This document shows, in pieces, positions 42,352 through 52,575 of a DNA stretch of 55,571 nt. Below the pieces are notes generated by a model. That model did not search any database. It was not told where the DNA came from and saw only the letters and a program-made list of their open reading frames with translations. How positions within the stretch are numbered: the first letter of the stretch is position 1; every line of letters starts with the position of its first letter. Made by a program: the position numbers and the translations under genes. The stretch lies in the NCBI GenBank assembly GCA_031287735.1, contig JAITSO010000002.1:1-55571 (forward strand). Direction: 5' to 3'. This DNA comes from Elusimicrobiota bacterium (GTDB lineage: Bacteria > Elusimicrobiota > Endomicrobiia > Endomicrobiales > Endomicrobiaceae).

Positions 42352-43806
42352 ATGTTTAATTACGAAACAGTTGTTGGACTTGAAGTTCATATGCAGATAA
42401 ACACTAAATCAAAAGTTTTTTGCGAATGCTCTACGGAGTTTGGAGCAGAACCAAACACAAACATTTGTGTAATTTGCACATCTCAACCCGGTACAATCCC
42501 TATCCTAAACAAAAAAGCTGTTGAAGCTATTGTAAAAACAGGTCTTGCCTTGAATTTCACAATAAACAAGCAATGCACTTTTGCAAGAAAACAGTATTTT
42601 TACCCTGATGTGCCTAAGAATTACCAGATAACGCAGTCTGAACCTCCCTTATGTTCAAAGGGAAAACTCAAGATTTACATAGATGGAAAAGAAAAAATCG
42701 TGAATCTTGCAAGAATTCACCTTGAAGAAGATGCGGGAAAGCTAGTTCATGAAATAGGGAATAGGAAATTAGACTACTCTCTATTAGATTTAAACAGGGC
42801 AAGTGTTGGACTTATGGAACTTGTTACTGAGCCGGAACTGTCTTCACCTCAAGAAGCATTGGAATTTTTAAATGAATTAAAAACTATCGTTGAATATCTT
42901 GGAACTTCTCAGTGCAGTATGGAAGAGGGAAAAATGCGTTGCGATGTCAATGTTAGCGTGCGGTCTGCCGGGCAAAAAGAGTTGGGAACGAGAATAGAGA
43001 TAAAAAATATGAATTCTATCTCAGGCGTTAGAGATGCGATAGCTTATGAAGTTGAAAGGCAAATAGAAGTTTTAAATTCCGGTGGTAAACTTATTCAGGA
43101 AACGAGGCTTTGGGAAGCGGAAGAAGGAATAACGAAATCTATGAGAACAAAAGAAGGAGCTTTAGATTACAGATATTTCCCGGAACCAGATTTAGTTCCT
43201 TTTGAACTGTCCGATTCTTTTATTGAAGATTTAAAAAAAGATATTCCCGAACTTCCAATGATGAGAAAACAAAGGCTTATAGATGATTATGCTTTGTCAG
43301 ATTATGATGCTGGTTATTTAACTTCAAAAAGAGAAATAGCAGATTTTTATGAGGAAAGTTTAGGTTTTACAAAAGATAAAAAAATTTGTGCCAAATCTTT
43401 GTCAAATTGGCTGTCAACAGAGCTTAATGGAAAATTGAATGCAGATAAAAAAGAAATTTCACAATCGCCAGTGTCTTCTCAAAGTTTAGCGAAACTTGTT
43501 AATCTAATAATTGACGGTAAAATTTCTGGTAAAATAGCAAAAATCGTTTTTGAAGATATGTATTTGAAGTCACTTGATCCTGAAATTGTAGTCAAAGAAA
43601 AAGGTCTTGCACAAATATCAGATGAGGGTGAACTTGCAAAAATTTGTCAAGAAGCCATAAATGAAAGTCCTAAAGTTGTTGAAGAATTTAAAGCTGGAAA
43701 AGAAAGGGCGATAGGTGCTATTGTTGGACTTGTTATGAAAAAATCAAAAGGACAGGCTAACCCTGGTCTTGCTAACAAAATTATATTGGAAAAATTGAAA
43801 AATTAG
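42352..43806 (+). CDS. gatB: Asp/Glu-tRNA amidotransferase subunit B
   Basis: 484 residues, full length. [19 protein letters not shown] opens the kinase-like cradle domain. The zinc-binding cysteines appear as CECS and CVIC, around residues 24-45. [11 protein letters not shown] and [22 protein letters not shown] are conserved, and the C-terminal helical YqeY-like domain (about 330-484) ends with KKSKGQANP. With GatA and GatC it amidates misacylated Glu-tRNA-Gln and Asp-tRNA-Asn. Those subunits are not in the window. The next gene starts 12 bases after the stop codon. Confidence 0.97.
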   Translation: MFNYETVVGLEVHMQINTKSKVFCECSTEFGAEPNTNICVICTSQPGTIPILNKKAVEAIVKTGLALNFTINKQCTFARKQYFYPDVPKNYQITQSEPPLCSKGKLKIYIDGKEKIVNLARIHLEEDAGKLVHEIGNRKLDYSLLDLNRASVGLMELVTEPELSSPQEALEFLNELKTIVEYLGTSQCSMEEGKMRCDVNVSVRSAGQKELGTRIEIKNMNSISGVRDAIAYEVERQIEVLNSGGKLIQETRLWEAEEGITKSMRTKEGALDYRYFPEPDLVPFELSDSFIEDLKKDIPELPMMRKQRLIDDYALSDYDAGYLTSKREIADFYEESLGFTKDKKICAKSLSNWLSTELNGKLNADKKEISQSPVSSQSLAKLVNLIIDGKISGKIAKIVFEDMYLKSLDPEIVVKEKGLAQISDEGELAKICQEAINESPKVVEEFKAGKERAIGAIVGLVMKKSKGQANPGLANKIILEKLKN

Positions 43807-43818
43807 GATAAGTTTTTG

Positions 43819-45009
43819 ATGAAAAATAGGGATATTATTATAAAATTTAAATTGATTATTCAGTCTGCAATAATGTTTTCGCTGCTCCTTTTTCAAAGTT
43901 GCAATTCAGATTCTCCAGCTGCTGTTGCTTCAAAGACGCGTTCAGTGCTGAAGAAAACAATGCCTTACCAAATGAAAGATGGCAAAATCAAAGTGCTTAT
44001 TATTGCCAATACAATTTGGTCGCCTTACATAGAACGTTTCATAGAGGGTTGTGCTTCAGAAGGCAATGCTCTAGGATTTAATGTCGATACGCTTGTTACA
44101 GGTGGTAACTCTGAGAGCTGCAAAGAAGCTATTTCTAAAGCTGCTAAAGATAACTATGATGGGATAATTCTCTCGCATAGCGGTCCAGTTTACACCTACG
44201 ATTCGCTGCTGCCTATCACAAACAAAGGAATAAAGGCTGTGACCTTTGATTCTTACCCTTACACGATAGTGTTGGGCAATATAAAGTACAATGAAATGGT
44301 CAAGAATGTGACAAGCACTGCACTTAAAGACGAAAAACTTGCTCGACTTTCACTACAGAGTTTGGTTAATTCTTTTCCCGGTAAAAAACCTATTAAAGTT
44401 ATAAGATCACATATGGGTCCTGGAATTATGCCCATTGAGGCGCGAAAAAGAGTATATGACACATTTGTGAAAAATGGGTATATCGAAGAAGTGGGGGCAG
44501 TAAAAGCCCATCACAGTAGTGGCAACCCATATAGGGAAGTCCAAGAGCAATTATTATGGCTTTTAGATTCTGATTTGAAGGATAAAGAAATTGATGCAGT
44601 GTGGTCGCCTTACGATGAATTGGCAAAAGGTTGTTTAGAGGCGTTGATTGCGGCTAATCGTCGCGATATTAAGCTATTTTCCATTGATATATGTGATGAA
44701 GATATTAATTTAATGCGTTCTAATAAATCTCAGTGGATTTCAACAGCGGCAGCTGATCCCAGACAAATAGGTGTTGTGAATATGCGCATACTTGCAGCTA
44801 AATTCGCAAATGAACGTACTCCAAAAGAAATTTATTTTGATGTTTATCTTATAGAAAGCGATAAATTAAAAGATGGTGTAAATATGTCAAATATTACGAA
44901 TGTTATTCCAAGATTAGGTGATAGCGGAAAACTTTTTTCTAATTATGAATGGATGAGAAAAATTAGAGTAATTAGAGGTGGTCGGCAAGGGCAAAAGGAT
45001 AAAAAGTAA
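43819..45009 (+). CDS. Sugar-binding-type periplasmic lipoprotein
   Basis: 396 residues from the ATG at 43819; the preceding TTG gives one extra codon only. A lipoprotein signal with lipobox LLLFQSC predicts lipid-anchored cysteine near residue 28. The mature part resembles the ribose/galactose family of periplasmic binding proteins: KVLIIANTIWSPYIERFIEG, DTLVTGGNSESCKEAI, YDGIILSHSGPV, then a long second lobe with AVWSPYDELAKGCLEALIA and LFSIDICDEDINLMR. No ABC permease or ATPase gene is adjacent, so its partner is unknown. It lies between gatB and greA in one run. The substrate is probably a sugar; this is by fold resemblance. Confidence 0.78.
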   Translation: MKNRDIIIKFKLIIQSAIMFSLLLFQSCNSDSPAAVASKTRSVLKKTMPYQMKDGKIKVLIIANTIWSPYIERFIEGCASEGNALGFNVDTLVTGGNSESCKEAISKAAKDNYDGIILSHSGPVYTYDSLLPITNKGIKAVTFDSYPYTIVLGNIKYNEMVKNVTSTALKDEKLARLSLQSLVNSFPGKKPIKVIRSHMGPGIMPIEARKRVYDTFVKNGYIEEVGAVKAHHSSGNPYREVQEQLLWLLDSDLKDKEIDAVWSPYDELAKGCLEALIAANRRDIKLFSIDICDEDINLMRSNKSQWISTAAADPRQIGVVNMRILAAKFANERTPKEIYFDVYLIESDKLKDGVNMSNITNVIPRLGDSGKLFSNYEWMRKIRVIRGGRQGQKDKK

Positions 45010-45036
45010 CTTTACTGATCTAAAAAGGAGTAATTT

Positions 45037-45501
45037 ATGTCAGAAATTTATTTAACAAGAGAAGGTAGAAAAAGTCTTATCGTCGAATTTGAAAAACTTC
45101 AAAACAGAAAACCAAAAATACAAGAAGAGATAGCACGGGCCAGAGAACATGGAGATTTAAAGGAAAATGCTGAATACCATGCGGCGAAAGAAACACTTAC
45201 AAATCTCATGCGCCGAATTGCAGAAATAGATTCCAAATTATCTCGTTCAAAAATCATTGAAGATTTAGATATTGACCCAGATAAAGTTTTTATTGGCGTA
45301 ACCATTCAACTTCAGGACGAGGACGGCGATGATTACAATTACTCTGTAGTTGATTTGGAAGAGGCTGATCCACTGTCCAATAAAATTTCTGTTCAATCAC
45401 CGCTTGTACAAGGTCTTTTAGGTCATAAAGCTGGCGAAACTGTTGAGGTAGATCTCCCATCTGGAAAAACTAAGTTCAAAATACTAAAAATTTCGAGATA
45501 A
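45037..45501 (+). CDS. greA: Transcription elongation factor GreA
   Basis: 154 residues, standard. The N-terminal coiled coil runs to about residue 75, with the acidic tip in the segment AREHGDLKENAEYHAAKE. The C-terminal FKBP-like domain includes VDLEEADPLSNKISVQSPL and GLLGHKAGETVEVDLPSG. It rescues backtracked RNA polymerase by stimulating transcript cleavage. An AAGGAG ribosome site lies before the ATG. mfd, another factor acting on stalled polymerase, is encoded at 22600. Confidence 0.97.
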   Translation: MSEIYLTREGRKSLIVEFEKLQNRKPKIQEEIARAREHGDLKENAEYHAAKETLTNLMRRIAEIDSKLSRSKIIEDLDIDPDKVFIGVTIQLQDEDGDDYNYSVVDLEEADPLSNKISVQSPLVQGLLGHKAGETVEVDLPSGKTKFKILKISR

Positions 45502-45546
45502 TTTTTTTGATGTTTACACGCATACAGGTAACAAAAAATAGAAATT

Positions 45547-47352
45547 ATGAGAAAAAAACACAGAAATAAAAAAGATTTAAAATTTAAGGTTAAGTTTCTG
45601 TACAGAAAGTATATTTTGCAGAATTTGTTTGTGTTAAATTACAGACGTATGTATCCTTTCGTAAAACCTTACTGGATAAGAGCTTGCTTAGGAGTTTTTC
45701 TTACTATCCCTGTTGGTGCATTAGATTCAGCAGCCGCGTTGCTTTTAAAACCTTTCATAGATAATGTTCTTGTAAAAAAAGAAGTTTCTTTTTCTGTGTA
45801 TTTGCCTTTTTTAGTAATAGCTTTTACTTTGCTTCAAGGCGGGTTCACCTATGCTGCTGCTTATATGAATACGTGGGTTGGCAATAAAATTGCTTTTGCG
45901 ATTAAAAGAGTTCTGTATATGAAACTCATTTCTATGGATACATCGTTTTACGATAAATCAAATTCAGGGTTGATACTCCAAAGGTTTTCAGCAGATGCGG
46001 ATATAGCTGCTAGTGGTTTGATAAGCAACTTAAAAATGTTCATAACAAAGTTTTTTTCATCGTTGTCGCTTATTGGCGTTTTGATTTACAATTCTTGGAT
46101 GCTTTCAATTTTTGCAGTTGCTGTGCTGCTTGTTGCAGTTTATCCATTGTCGTTAGTTAGAAAAAAAATTAAAAACATAACGCAAAAAACAGTGGTTGGT
46201 GGTGCACAACTTACAACCTTGTATAATGAAACTTACAGTGGCAACAAAGTTATACATTCTTTTACTTTAGAAGATTTTAAAACGCAAAATTTTGACAAAA
46301 TAAGTGACGGTATTTTTCATTTATCTATGAAAATGGTTCAAAGCAGCAATTGGCTTTCGCCTTTTATGCATTTTATTGGATCAGTGGGTGTTGCAATAGT
46401 TTTAGGCCTTGGTAGTTATTTAATACTAAAAGGTGTCATAACTAGTGGAAACTTTGTTTCTTTTGTTGCTGCTTTGATGATGTTGTATACACCTCTACGG
46501 TCTATCGGTGGAAATTTTATTGCTGTCAATTCATCATTTTTGGCGATGGACAGGGTTTTTTCTATTTTAAACACCAATCCATCAATAAGTTCAAAAAATG
46601 GAGCTGTAAAGCTCAAAGTTATAGAAAAAAACATAGAATTTAAAGACGTTTATTTTGGCTATGATGGCAAAACTAAAATTTTAAAGGGTTTAAGTTTTGA
46701 AATTAAAGTTGGTCAAACTGTTGCTATAGTTGGCCCTAGCGGAGGTGGAAAAACTACAATTAGTAGCTTGTTGCCCAGACTCTACGATATTCAAAAAGGT
46801 GAAATTTTAATTGATGGAATAGATATCAGAGAGTATACGATAGAGTCTTTGAGAAAAAATATAAGCATGGTTTTTCAAGATAACTTTTTGTTTTCGGGAA
46901 CAATCAGAGACAACATCTTGCTTTCAAATTTACAAGTTTCTCAAGAGGAAATAGCGAATGCTTTGAATAATTCGTATCTTGAAAAATTTGTAGAATCTTT
47001 ACCTAATAAATTAGATACAGAAATAGGTGAAAGAGGAATTCTGCTTTCTGGCGGGCAAAAACAAAGAGTAGCGATAGCAAGGGCTTTCTTAAAGAACGCT
47101 CCGCTTGTGATTTTAGATGAGGCCACAAGTGCTCTTGACAATAAAGCCGAACAAATTGTTCAAGACGCTTTGGATAATCTTATGAAAAGCAAAACAGTTA
47201 TTGTGATAGCTCATAGATTAAGTACCGTTCAAAATGCTGATAAAATTATAGTAATTGACGATGGTAAAATTGCAGAACAGGGAACGCATAAAGAGTTATT
47301 GATGTTGTCAAATGGTATTTACGCATCTTTATACGGTCGGCAGTTCAAATAA
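45547..47352 (+). CDS. msbA: MsbA-like lipid A exporter ABC transporter
   Basis: 601 residues, with a six-helix membrane domain (about 40-330) fused to an ATPase domain. Walker A is VGPSGGGKTTISSLL, the Q-loop MVFQDNFLFSG, the signature LLSGGQKQRVAIARA, Walker B LVILDEATSALD and the H-loop IAHRLST. It functions as a homodimer that flips a lipid across the inner membrane. MsbA is the best match because lipid A genes are present, but related multidrug half-transporters look the same. The basic 30-residue N-terminal extension before RRMYPFVKPYW is unusual, and there is no clear ribosome site, so the true start could lie later. Confidence 0.85.
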   Translation: MRKKHRNKKDLKFKVKFLYRKYILQNLFVLNYRRMYPFVKPYWIRACLGVFLTIPVGALDSAAALLLKPFIDNVLVKKEVSFSVYLPFLVIAFTLLQGGFTYAAAYMNTWVGNKIAFAIKRVLYMKLISMDTSFYDKSNSGLILQRFSADADIAASGLISNLKMFITKFFSSLSLIGVLIYNSWMLSIFAVAVLLVAVYPLSLVRKKIKNITQKTVVGGAQLTTLYNETYSGNKVIHSFTLEDFKTQNFDKISDGIFHLSMKMVQSSNWLSPFMHFIGSVGVAIVLGLGSYLILKGVITSGNFVSFVAALMMLYTPLRSIGGNFIAVNSSFLAMDRVFSILNTNPSISSKNGAVKLKVIEKNIEFKDVYFGYDGKTKILKGLSFEIKVGQTVAIVGPSGGGKTTISSLLPRLYDIQKGEILIDGIDIREYTIESLRKNISMVFQDNFLFSGTIRDNILLSNLQVSQEEIANALNNSYLEKFVESLPNKLDTEIGERGILLSGGQKQRVAIARAFLKNAPLVILDEATSALDNKAEQIVQDALDNLMKSKTVIVIAHRLSTVQNADKIIVIDDGKIAEQGTHKELLMLSNGIYASLYGRQFK

Positions 47353-47388
47353 AAGTTTGTGTGTTTACTTTTTAGGAGTAAAGATTTT

Positions 47389-48768
47389 ATGTGCGGAATT
47401 ATTGGGGTGGAAAATAATGAAAATGCCGCCGTTTTAGTGTCAGCTGGGCTACTCAATCTTCAGCATAGAGGCGAGGAGTCGGCAGGTATTACGATAAGCG
47501 GTAAAGAGAAAATGAAAACCTTTAAAACGATGGGTCTTGTTTCCACTCTTTTTAATGAGGATATTCTAATAAACAAGTTGCCTGGTACCGCCGCTATTGG
47601 GCATGTACGCTACACCACTTCTTCTAAAAGTTCTTTGTTAAATGCTCAGCCTTTTCAGATCAGCTGTATCCATGGCAATCTTGCTGTAGTACATAATGGG
47701 AATATCACAAATTTTCACCAGTTAAGGAAAGAATTGCTAAAAAAGGGTTCTATTTTCAACCACACTTCTGATACAGAGATTCTATTACATTATATTGCAA
47801 TGTCAAAAGGCAACTTATCATCTATTGTTGCAAACTCGTTAAAAAAGCTTGAGGGCGCTTTTTCCATAATTATTTTAAAAGATAAAACGCTTATTGGTGT
47901 GCGGGACAAAAATGGATATAGACCATTGGTTCTCGGAAAAATTGGGAATTCGTACATAATAGCGTCCGAGAGCTGTGCTATTGAAGCCTTAAGTGGTAAA
48001 TATGTTAGAGATATTGCACCAGGAGAAATTATCATTATAGAGAATGGACAAATTAGAAAGTCCTTCTTTTATGGGAAGTCCAAAAAGCAAAACACTTGTA
48101 TTTTTGAACAGGTTTATTTTTCCCGTCCAGACAGCGTAATGTTTTCGAAAACAGTTAGAAAAGCCAGATTGAAAATGGGAGAATATCTTGCCGAGCAGAT
48201 GAGAGGTATAAAGGCAGATATTGTTATGCCGGTTCCGAATTCTGGCTATTTTGCTGCTTTAGGATTCTCTAGATATTCAAACATAATTTTTGAAAATGGT
48301 TTTATAAGAAACTATTATGTGGGCAGATCTTTTATAAAACCATCGCAAAGCTTGAGAGATTTGACAGTGAAATTAAAACTTCTTCCAATTAAAGAAGTTG
48401 TTAGCGGGAAAGAGATTATTGTAATTGACGACTCAATAGTTAGAGGAACGACGTCAAAAAGATTGATAGATGTTTTGAAAAGAACTGGTGCAAAAAAAAT
48501 ACATTTTGCATTTTCATGTCCACCGATAATTTCACCCTGTTATTACGGTATAGACACTCCTAGCAAAGAACATTTGATAGCTGCGAATAATTCGACTGAA
48601 AGAATCAAAAAATACCTTGGGGTAGATAGTTTAACTTTTTTGAGATTAGATAACCTTATCAAAGCTTGTGCACCAGAAAGCAGAAAAGAAAATCTGTTTT
48701 GTTGTTCTTGCTTTAACGGAAAATATCCCACTAAGGTACCAAAAAAAATTTACAAAGAAATTGTTTGA
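47389..48768 (+). CDS. purF: Amidophosphoribosyltransferase
   Basis: 459 residues from the ATG at 47389, which places the catalytic cysteine at residue 2 (MCGIIGVENN) so that methionine removal exposes it. A longer frame would bury it. An AGGAG site precedes this start. The glutaminase domain shows HVRYTT and the NGNITN stretch; the synthase domain shows VIDDSIVRGTTSKRL, the PRPP-binding motif. Cysteines at TCIFEQVYFSRPDS, PCYYG and CSCFNGKYP fit a Bacillus-type enzyme with an iron-sulfur cluster, which would suit an anaerobe. It is the first enzyme of purine synthesis. It follows msbA by 36 bases. Confidence 0.95.
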   Translation: MCGIIGVENNENAAVLVSAGLLNLQHRGEESAGITISGKEKMKTFKTMGLVSTLFNEDILINKLPGTAAIGHVRYTTSSKSSLLNAQPFQISCIHGNLAVVHNGNITNFHQLRKELLKKGSIFNHTSDTEILLHYIAMSKGNLSSIVANSLKKLEGAFSIIILKDKTLIGVRDKNGYRPLVLGKIGNSYIIASESCAIEALSGKYVRDIAPGEIIIIENGQIRKSFFYGKSKKQNTCIFEQVYFSRPDSVMFSKTVRKARLKMGEYLAEQMRGIKADIVMPVPNSGYFAALGFSRYSNIIFENGFIRNYYVGRSFIKPSQSLRDLTVKLKLLPIKEVVSGKEIIVIDDSIVRGTTSKRLIDVLKRTGAKKIHFAFSCPPIISPCYYGIDTPSKEHLIAANNSTERIKKYLGVDSLTFLRLDNLIKACAPESRKENLFCCSCFNGKYPTKVPKKIYKEIV

Positions 48769-48986
48769 TAGTTGAATAATAGATTTCCAAAATTTTAACA
48801 TGCTGGTAGTGGCAATTTTTAATCAGTCTACAGATTAGGAAAATCCTTTCTGGCCTAAGCCAATTGGGTATTTTGCTGCTATCTTAAAAGTTTGAGGGGG
48901 ATTATCAATAAGTTTATATGGTAGTGCGCAAGCAGAGAATAAAGTTGTTATAATTAAAAGAAAGGAAGTTGGCGTTTAAATATCGT

Positions 48987-49493
48987 ATGAGTAAATTTGA
49001 AATAAGAAAATATGGCGATCCGATATTGCGTAAAAAAACACAGCATATTTGTGAAATTACAGAATATATCAAAAATTTATGCAATGATATGCTTGAAACT
49101 ATGTACTCTGTTTCTGGTGTCGGTCTTGCGGCTCCTCAAATTGGTGTATCTTTGCGACTTTGTGTCGTAGATGTTGATCCTAATAAAGAATCCCCATTCA
49201 TTTTAATAAATCCTAAGATTATAGGTACCGAGAATAAAGTTGAGGGTCAAGAGGGTTGCTTGTCGTTTCCTGGTTTCTATGAAAAAGTAAAGCGCTTTGA
49301 GAGCATAGAAATAGAGTTTCTAAGTATAGATGGTCTATTGACACGTCTTAAAGCGAAAAATTATTTTGCAAGGGCTGTTCAGCACGAAGTAGATCATTTG
49401 GATTGTAAGTTATTTATAGATTATCTCCCGGATTGGAAGAAGCGTATGCTTGAAAAGGAAATTAGAAAGCGAAAAAAGATGGCCAACTGGTGA
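48987..49493 (+). CDS. def: Peptide deformylase
   Basis: 168 residues from the ATG at 48987. An in-frame TTG at 48969 lies directly against the AAGGAAG site, whereas the ATG is 18 bases behind it, so the start remains a little uncertain. The three family motifs are present: GVGLAAPQIG (44-53), EGCLSFPG with metal ligand C91, and QHEVDHL with H133, E134 and H137. It removes the formyl group from new proteins. The stop codon overlaps the fmt GTG. The 218-base gap before it (48769-48986) holds no gene; a TATAAT at 48949 may be its -10 but no good -35 is seen. Confidence 0.95.
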   Translation: MSKFEIRKYGDPILRKKTQHICEITEYIKNLCNDMLETMYSVSGVGLAAPQIGVSLRLCVVDVDPNKESPFILINPKIIGTENKVEGQEGCLSFPGFYEKVKRFESIEIEFLSIDGLLTRLKAKNYFARAVQHEVDHLDCKLFIDYLPDWKKRMLEKEIRKRKKMANW

Positions 49494-50443
49494 AAATTTT
49501 GTTTTTCGGTACAGCTTCAATTTCAAGAATTTATTTAGATCACCTGTATAAAAGTGGTTATGAGATTTTCGTAATTACGGGAACGGATAAGCGTGCTGCA
49601 AGAGGTCAGAGGTTGGTAATACCAGAAGTAAAAGTTTACTGTCAAGAAAAAAACATAAGCTATATTCAGTCTGAGTCTTTTTCTCCTGAAGTTGTTGCTA
49701 TTATAAGGAATTTAAATGCTGATATTGGGGTTGTTGTGTCTTATGGCAAATTATTGTCTGAAGAAGTTTTCACAGCTACTAAGTCAAAAGTTTTCAACAT
49801 TCATTTTTCCTTGTTACCAAAATACAGAGGTGCTTCCCCTGTGCAATATTCTTTAATTAACAACGATAAAGAAACTGGGGTAACGTCTTTTTTTGTTGAA
49901 AAGAAACTTGACTGTGGGGATATTATAGCCCAAGAAAAAATCGCTATCAGTAAAGACGAAAACGCAAAAACCTTATTTGATAAGTTAATTCCACTAGGAG
50001 TAAGCGTTATGGATAAAGCAATTGCACTTTTGCAAACAAATGGTTTTAAAGCCAAGCCGCAAATTGGAGAAGCTACTTTTGCTCCTACTATAGGAAAAAA
50101 AATGGGTCTTGTTAATTGGAAAAAAAGTGCTAAAGAAATTTACAATTTGTTTAAAGGGTTGTATTTGTGGCCTGGTCTGTATTCGGTATTTTCTACTGGG
50201 TTGTTAAGTGGAAAAAGAATAAAGTTTTCAAATATTGAGATAGCGGATGATATATCTAAAAACCTGAATTTTGGTCAAATTTGCTCTTTTGAAAAAAACA
50301 AAGGCTTTACGGTTACTTGCTTCTGTGGGAAAATTTTGGTGCTGGAAGTTCAGCCTGAAAACAAACGCACAATGTCTGCGTGGGATTTTTTGCAAGGCGG
50401 AAATGTTGCAATTGGAGATAAGTTTACAACTACAGTTTTTTGA
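49490..50443 (+). CDS. fmt: Methionyl-tRNA formyltransferase
   Basis: 317 residues from a GTG at 49490 that overlaps the def stop codon (GTGA), so the two are coupled. The N-terminal FFGTASISRIYLDHL opens the Rossmann-like domain. NIHFSLLPKYRGASPVQYS carries the conserved SLLP signature, and DCGDIIAQE is typical. The C-terminal barrel-like domain begins near residue 205 (NLFKGLYLWPGLY). It formylates initiator tRNA with 10-formyltetrahydrofolate. def and fmt act at opposite ends of the same process and are commonly paired. Confidence 0.96.
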   Translation: MKILFFGTASISRIYLDHLYKSGYEIFVITGTDKRAARGQRLVIPEVKVYCQEKNISYIQSESFSPEVVAIIRNLNADIGVVVSYGKLLSEEVFTATKSKVFNIHFSLLPKYRGASPVQYSLINNDKETGVTSFFVEKKLDCGDIIAQEKIAISKDENAKTLFDKLIPLGVSVMDKAIALLQTNGFKAKPQIGEATFAPTIGKKMGLVNWKKSAKEIYNLFKGLYLWPGLYSVFSTGLLSGKRIKFSNIEIADDISKNLNFGQICSFEKNKGFTVTCFCGKILVLEVQPENKRTMSAWDFLQGGNVAIGDKFTTTVF

Positions 50444-50619
50444 AATTAGGGTGCTCTATTAAAATATTTGTCTTTGAATTTAAAGAAACTCGTTTTTGAA
50501 TGTGCTATACAATGTAGCGATGGTTGCATATCTTTTTTTGAACAAGCATGTGACTTATTTCCCTATATTCTTACAATTTATTTTATCCAATTTCTAAAAA
50601 TTACAAAAGGGTCTTTGCC

Positions 50620-51351
50620 ATGGCGCATTTTTACGTTTGTCCGGAAGATGTTAGCGGGAAAAGATTTAAAATTTATGGCGAATATGCACATTATGTTGGT
50701 AATGTTCGGCGTTTTAAAACTGGCGACGAAATAATGCTTTTTGATGGGCGTGGCAATTCTTATAGAGCACGTGTTTCTAATATGCTGAAGAATGAAATTT
50801 CAGGGGATATTTTAGAGGCTTTTTTTAAAATGCCAGAATTTAGACTGTGTCTTTTTTGTGCTCTTGCAAAAGGTACAAGGTTCGAGTGGCTTGTGGAAAA
50901 ATGTGCCGAAATAGGCGTTTGTTGTATTATTCCTATTAGCACAAGACGCAGTGGTGTTGAGACGCTTTCCCAAAACAAACTCAAACGTTTAAAAAAAATT
51001 TCGATTTCGGCAAGTTCCCAGTGCGGTCGAAACGACATTTTGGAAATTTGTGATATTCAAGATTTTAGAGAATCTTGTCTTAATGCTTTCAAAGCACTGC
51101 ATTTTGAAAATGTTTTGCTTTGGGAAAGCGAAGAAAAAAATAAAACTTTGAGAAGTTTATTAGAGAATAAAAACAAAAAAGGCGTCAATGCGTTCATAGG
51201 ACCTGAAGGCGGATTTGAAAGTGATGAAGTAGAACTTGCAAAGTCTTTAAATTTCAAAACTGCTTCTTTAGGCAAAAATATACTTAGAATTGAAACTGCT
51301 GCTATATGCGCCTCTGCTTTAATTTTAGACGCAATGTCGTCTTGCGAATAA
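50620..51351 (+). CDS. rsmE: 16S rRNA (uracil-1498-N3)-methyltransferase
   Basis: 243 residues, typical RsmE. The N-terminal PUA-like domain (HFYVCPE, EYAHYVGNVRRFKTGDEIMLFDG) is followed by the SPOUT knot: LAKGTRFEWLVEKCAEIGV, FIGPEGGFESDEV and SLGKNILRIETAAICA. It methylates U1498 near the decoding site. An AAAAGGG site precedes the ATG. The 176 bases between fmt and rsmE contain no gene. It is followed by mtaB after only three bases. Confidence 0.95.
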   Translation: MAHFYVCPEDVSGKRFKIYGEYAHYVGNVRRFKTGDEIMLFDGRGNSYRARVSNMLKNEISGDILEAFFKMPEFRLCLFCALAKGTRFEWLVEKCAEIGVCCIIPISTRRSGVETLSQNKLKRLKKISISASSQCGRNDILEICDIQDFRESCLNAFKALHFENVLLWESEEKNKTLRSLLENKNKKGVNAFIGPEGGFESDEVELAKSLNFKTASLGKNILRIETAAICASALILDAMSSCE

Positions 51352-51354
51352 AAA

Positions 51355-52494
51355 ATGAAATATTTTATTTATAGTTTTGGCTGTAAAGTAAATCAATATG
51401 AAAGCCGGCTAATTTCTCAGGAATTTAAAAAGCTCGGCTTTGCAAATGCTCAAGACATCAAAAACGCTGATATTGTCGTAATAAATTCCTGTGCAGTTAC
51501 AAAATCTGCCGAAAAAGAATGTCTTTATTTGCTACGCAAGATTTCTAAGTTTTCGCAAAGAATTAAGATACTTCTTACAGGTTGTTTTGCAAAAATAAAA
51601 TTTCAAGAGATAGCACAGAATTTTCCAGATATTGAGATAATAACGGATAAAACAAAACTTTGGACTAAAGAAACATTGTCAATTTTTGAAAAACGTTCTC
51701 GTGCATTTGTGAAAATTCAAGACGGCTGCGATAGCTTTTGCAGTTATTGCATAGTGCCTTATATTAGAAATGTTCTTTGGAGCAAACCAGAAAGAGATGT
51801 TATTTTAGAAATTTCAGAACTTGTCAAAAATGGATACGCTGAAATAGTCTTGTCTGGTATCCATATAGGAAAATACGAAGGTGGACTTTCAAAAATAGTT
51901 AGAAAAATAATAGAGATACCCTTAAATTTTAGAGTTAGAATTTCTTCTGTGGAATTGAATGAAATAGATGCTGATATTATAGAGCTTATGAAAAAGTATC
52001 CGGATAAAATATGTCCTCATTTACATATACCATTGCAATCCGGAAGCGATGCAATTTTGGCGTTAATGAATAGAAAATACAGTGCAAAAAATTATTTTGA
52101 TAAGACGGCTGAAATTTTAAATTCAATTCCAAATTTTAGCCTCACTGCCGATATTATTTCCGGTTTTCCTTTTGAAACTTTAGAAAACCACATAGAAACT
52201 TGTAAATTCGTAGAAAAAACCTCTTTTTCACGGCTTCACATTTTTAGCTATTCAGACAGAGAGGGAACAAAAGCTTTTTCCTTTAAAAAAAAAGTTGTTC
52301 CAGAAGAAATCAAAAGAAGAACAACCCAACTTTTAGAAATGGATAAAGTTAAAAGACAAGAATTTTTTAGTGCAAATGTTGGTCAAAAAAGGAAAGCTGT
52401 CAGTATAGGTCAAACTAAAGCTTTAACGGATAACTACATAATCGTAGAAAACATGAAACCCCAAAATGGAATTTTTGAAGTGGATGTAGTGTAA
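51355..52494 (+). CDS. mtaB: tRNA t6A37 methylthiotransferase MtaB-like
   Basis: 379 residues. The N-terminal UPF0004 domain carries C10, C46 and C77, ligands of one 4Fe-4S cluster. The radical SAM cluster is bound by C125, C129 and C132 in DGCDSFCSYCIVPY. The C-terminal TRAM-like tail is short (from about 325). FGCKVNQYES at the start is typical of MtaB rather than MiaB or RimO. It adds a methylthio group to t6A37 of tRNA. The tsaB/tsaE genes that make t6A are at 29431-30553. It converges with pdxA, and the 81-base gap shows no strong terminator. Confidence 0.92.
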   Translation: MKYFIYSFGCKVNQYESRLISQEFKKLGFANAQDIKNADIVVINSCAVTKSAEKECLYLLRKISKFSQRIKILLTGCFAKIKFQEIAQNFPDIEIITDKTKLWTKETLSIFEKRSRAFVKIQDGCDSFCSYCIVPYIRNVLWSKPERDVILEISELVKNGYAEIVLSGIHIGKYEGGLSKIVRKIIEIPLNFRVRISSVELNEIDADIIELMKKYPDKICPHLHIPLQSGSDAILALMNRKYSAKNYFDKTAEILNSIPNFSLTADIISGFPFETLENHIETCKFVEKTSFSRLHIFSYSDREGTKAFSFKKKVVPEEIKRRTTQLLEMDKVKRQEFFSANVGQKRKAVSIGQTKALTDNYIIVENMKPQNGIFEVDVV

Positions 52495-52575
52495 ACCGTA
52501 AGTTATTTGGGTATAAAAAATTCTCATCAGGGTCTTTTCAGGAATACTATGTGTCGCAAACAAATTTGGGTATAT

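Noticed and set aside
50468-50734. An 88-aa plus-strand frame before rsmE
   Set aside because: It overlaps the first 115 bases of rsmE in another frame and lacks a ribosome site; rsmE has a good one.
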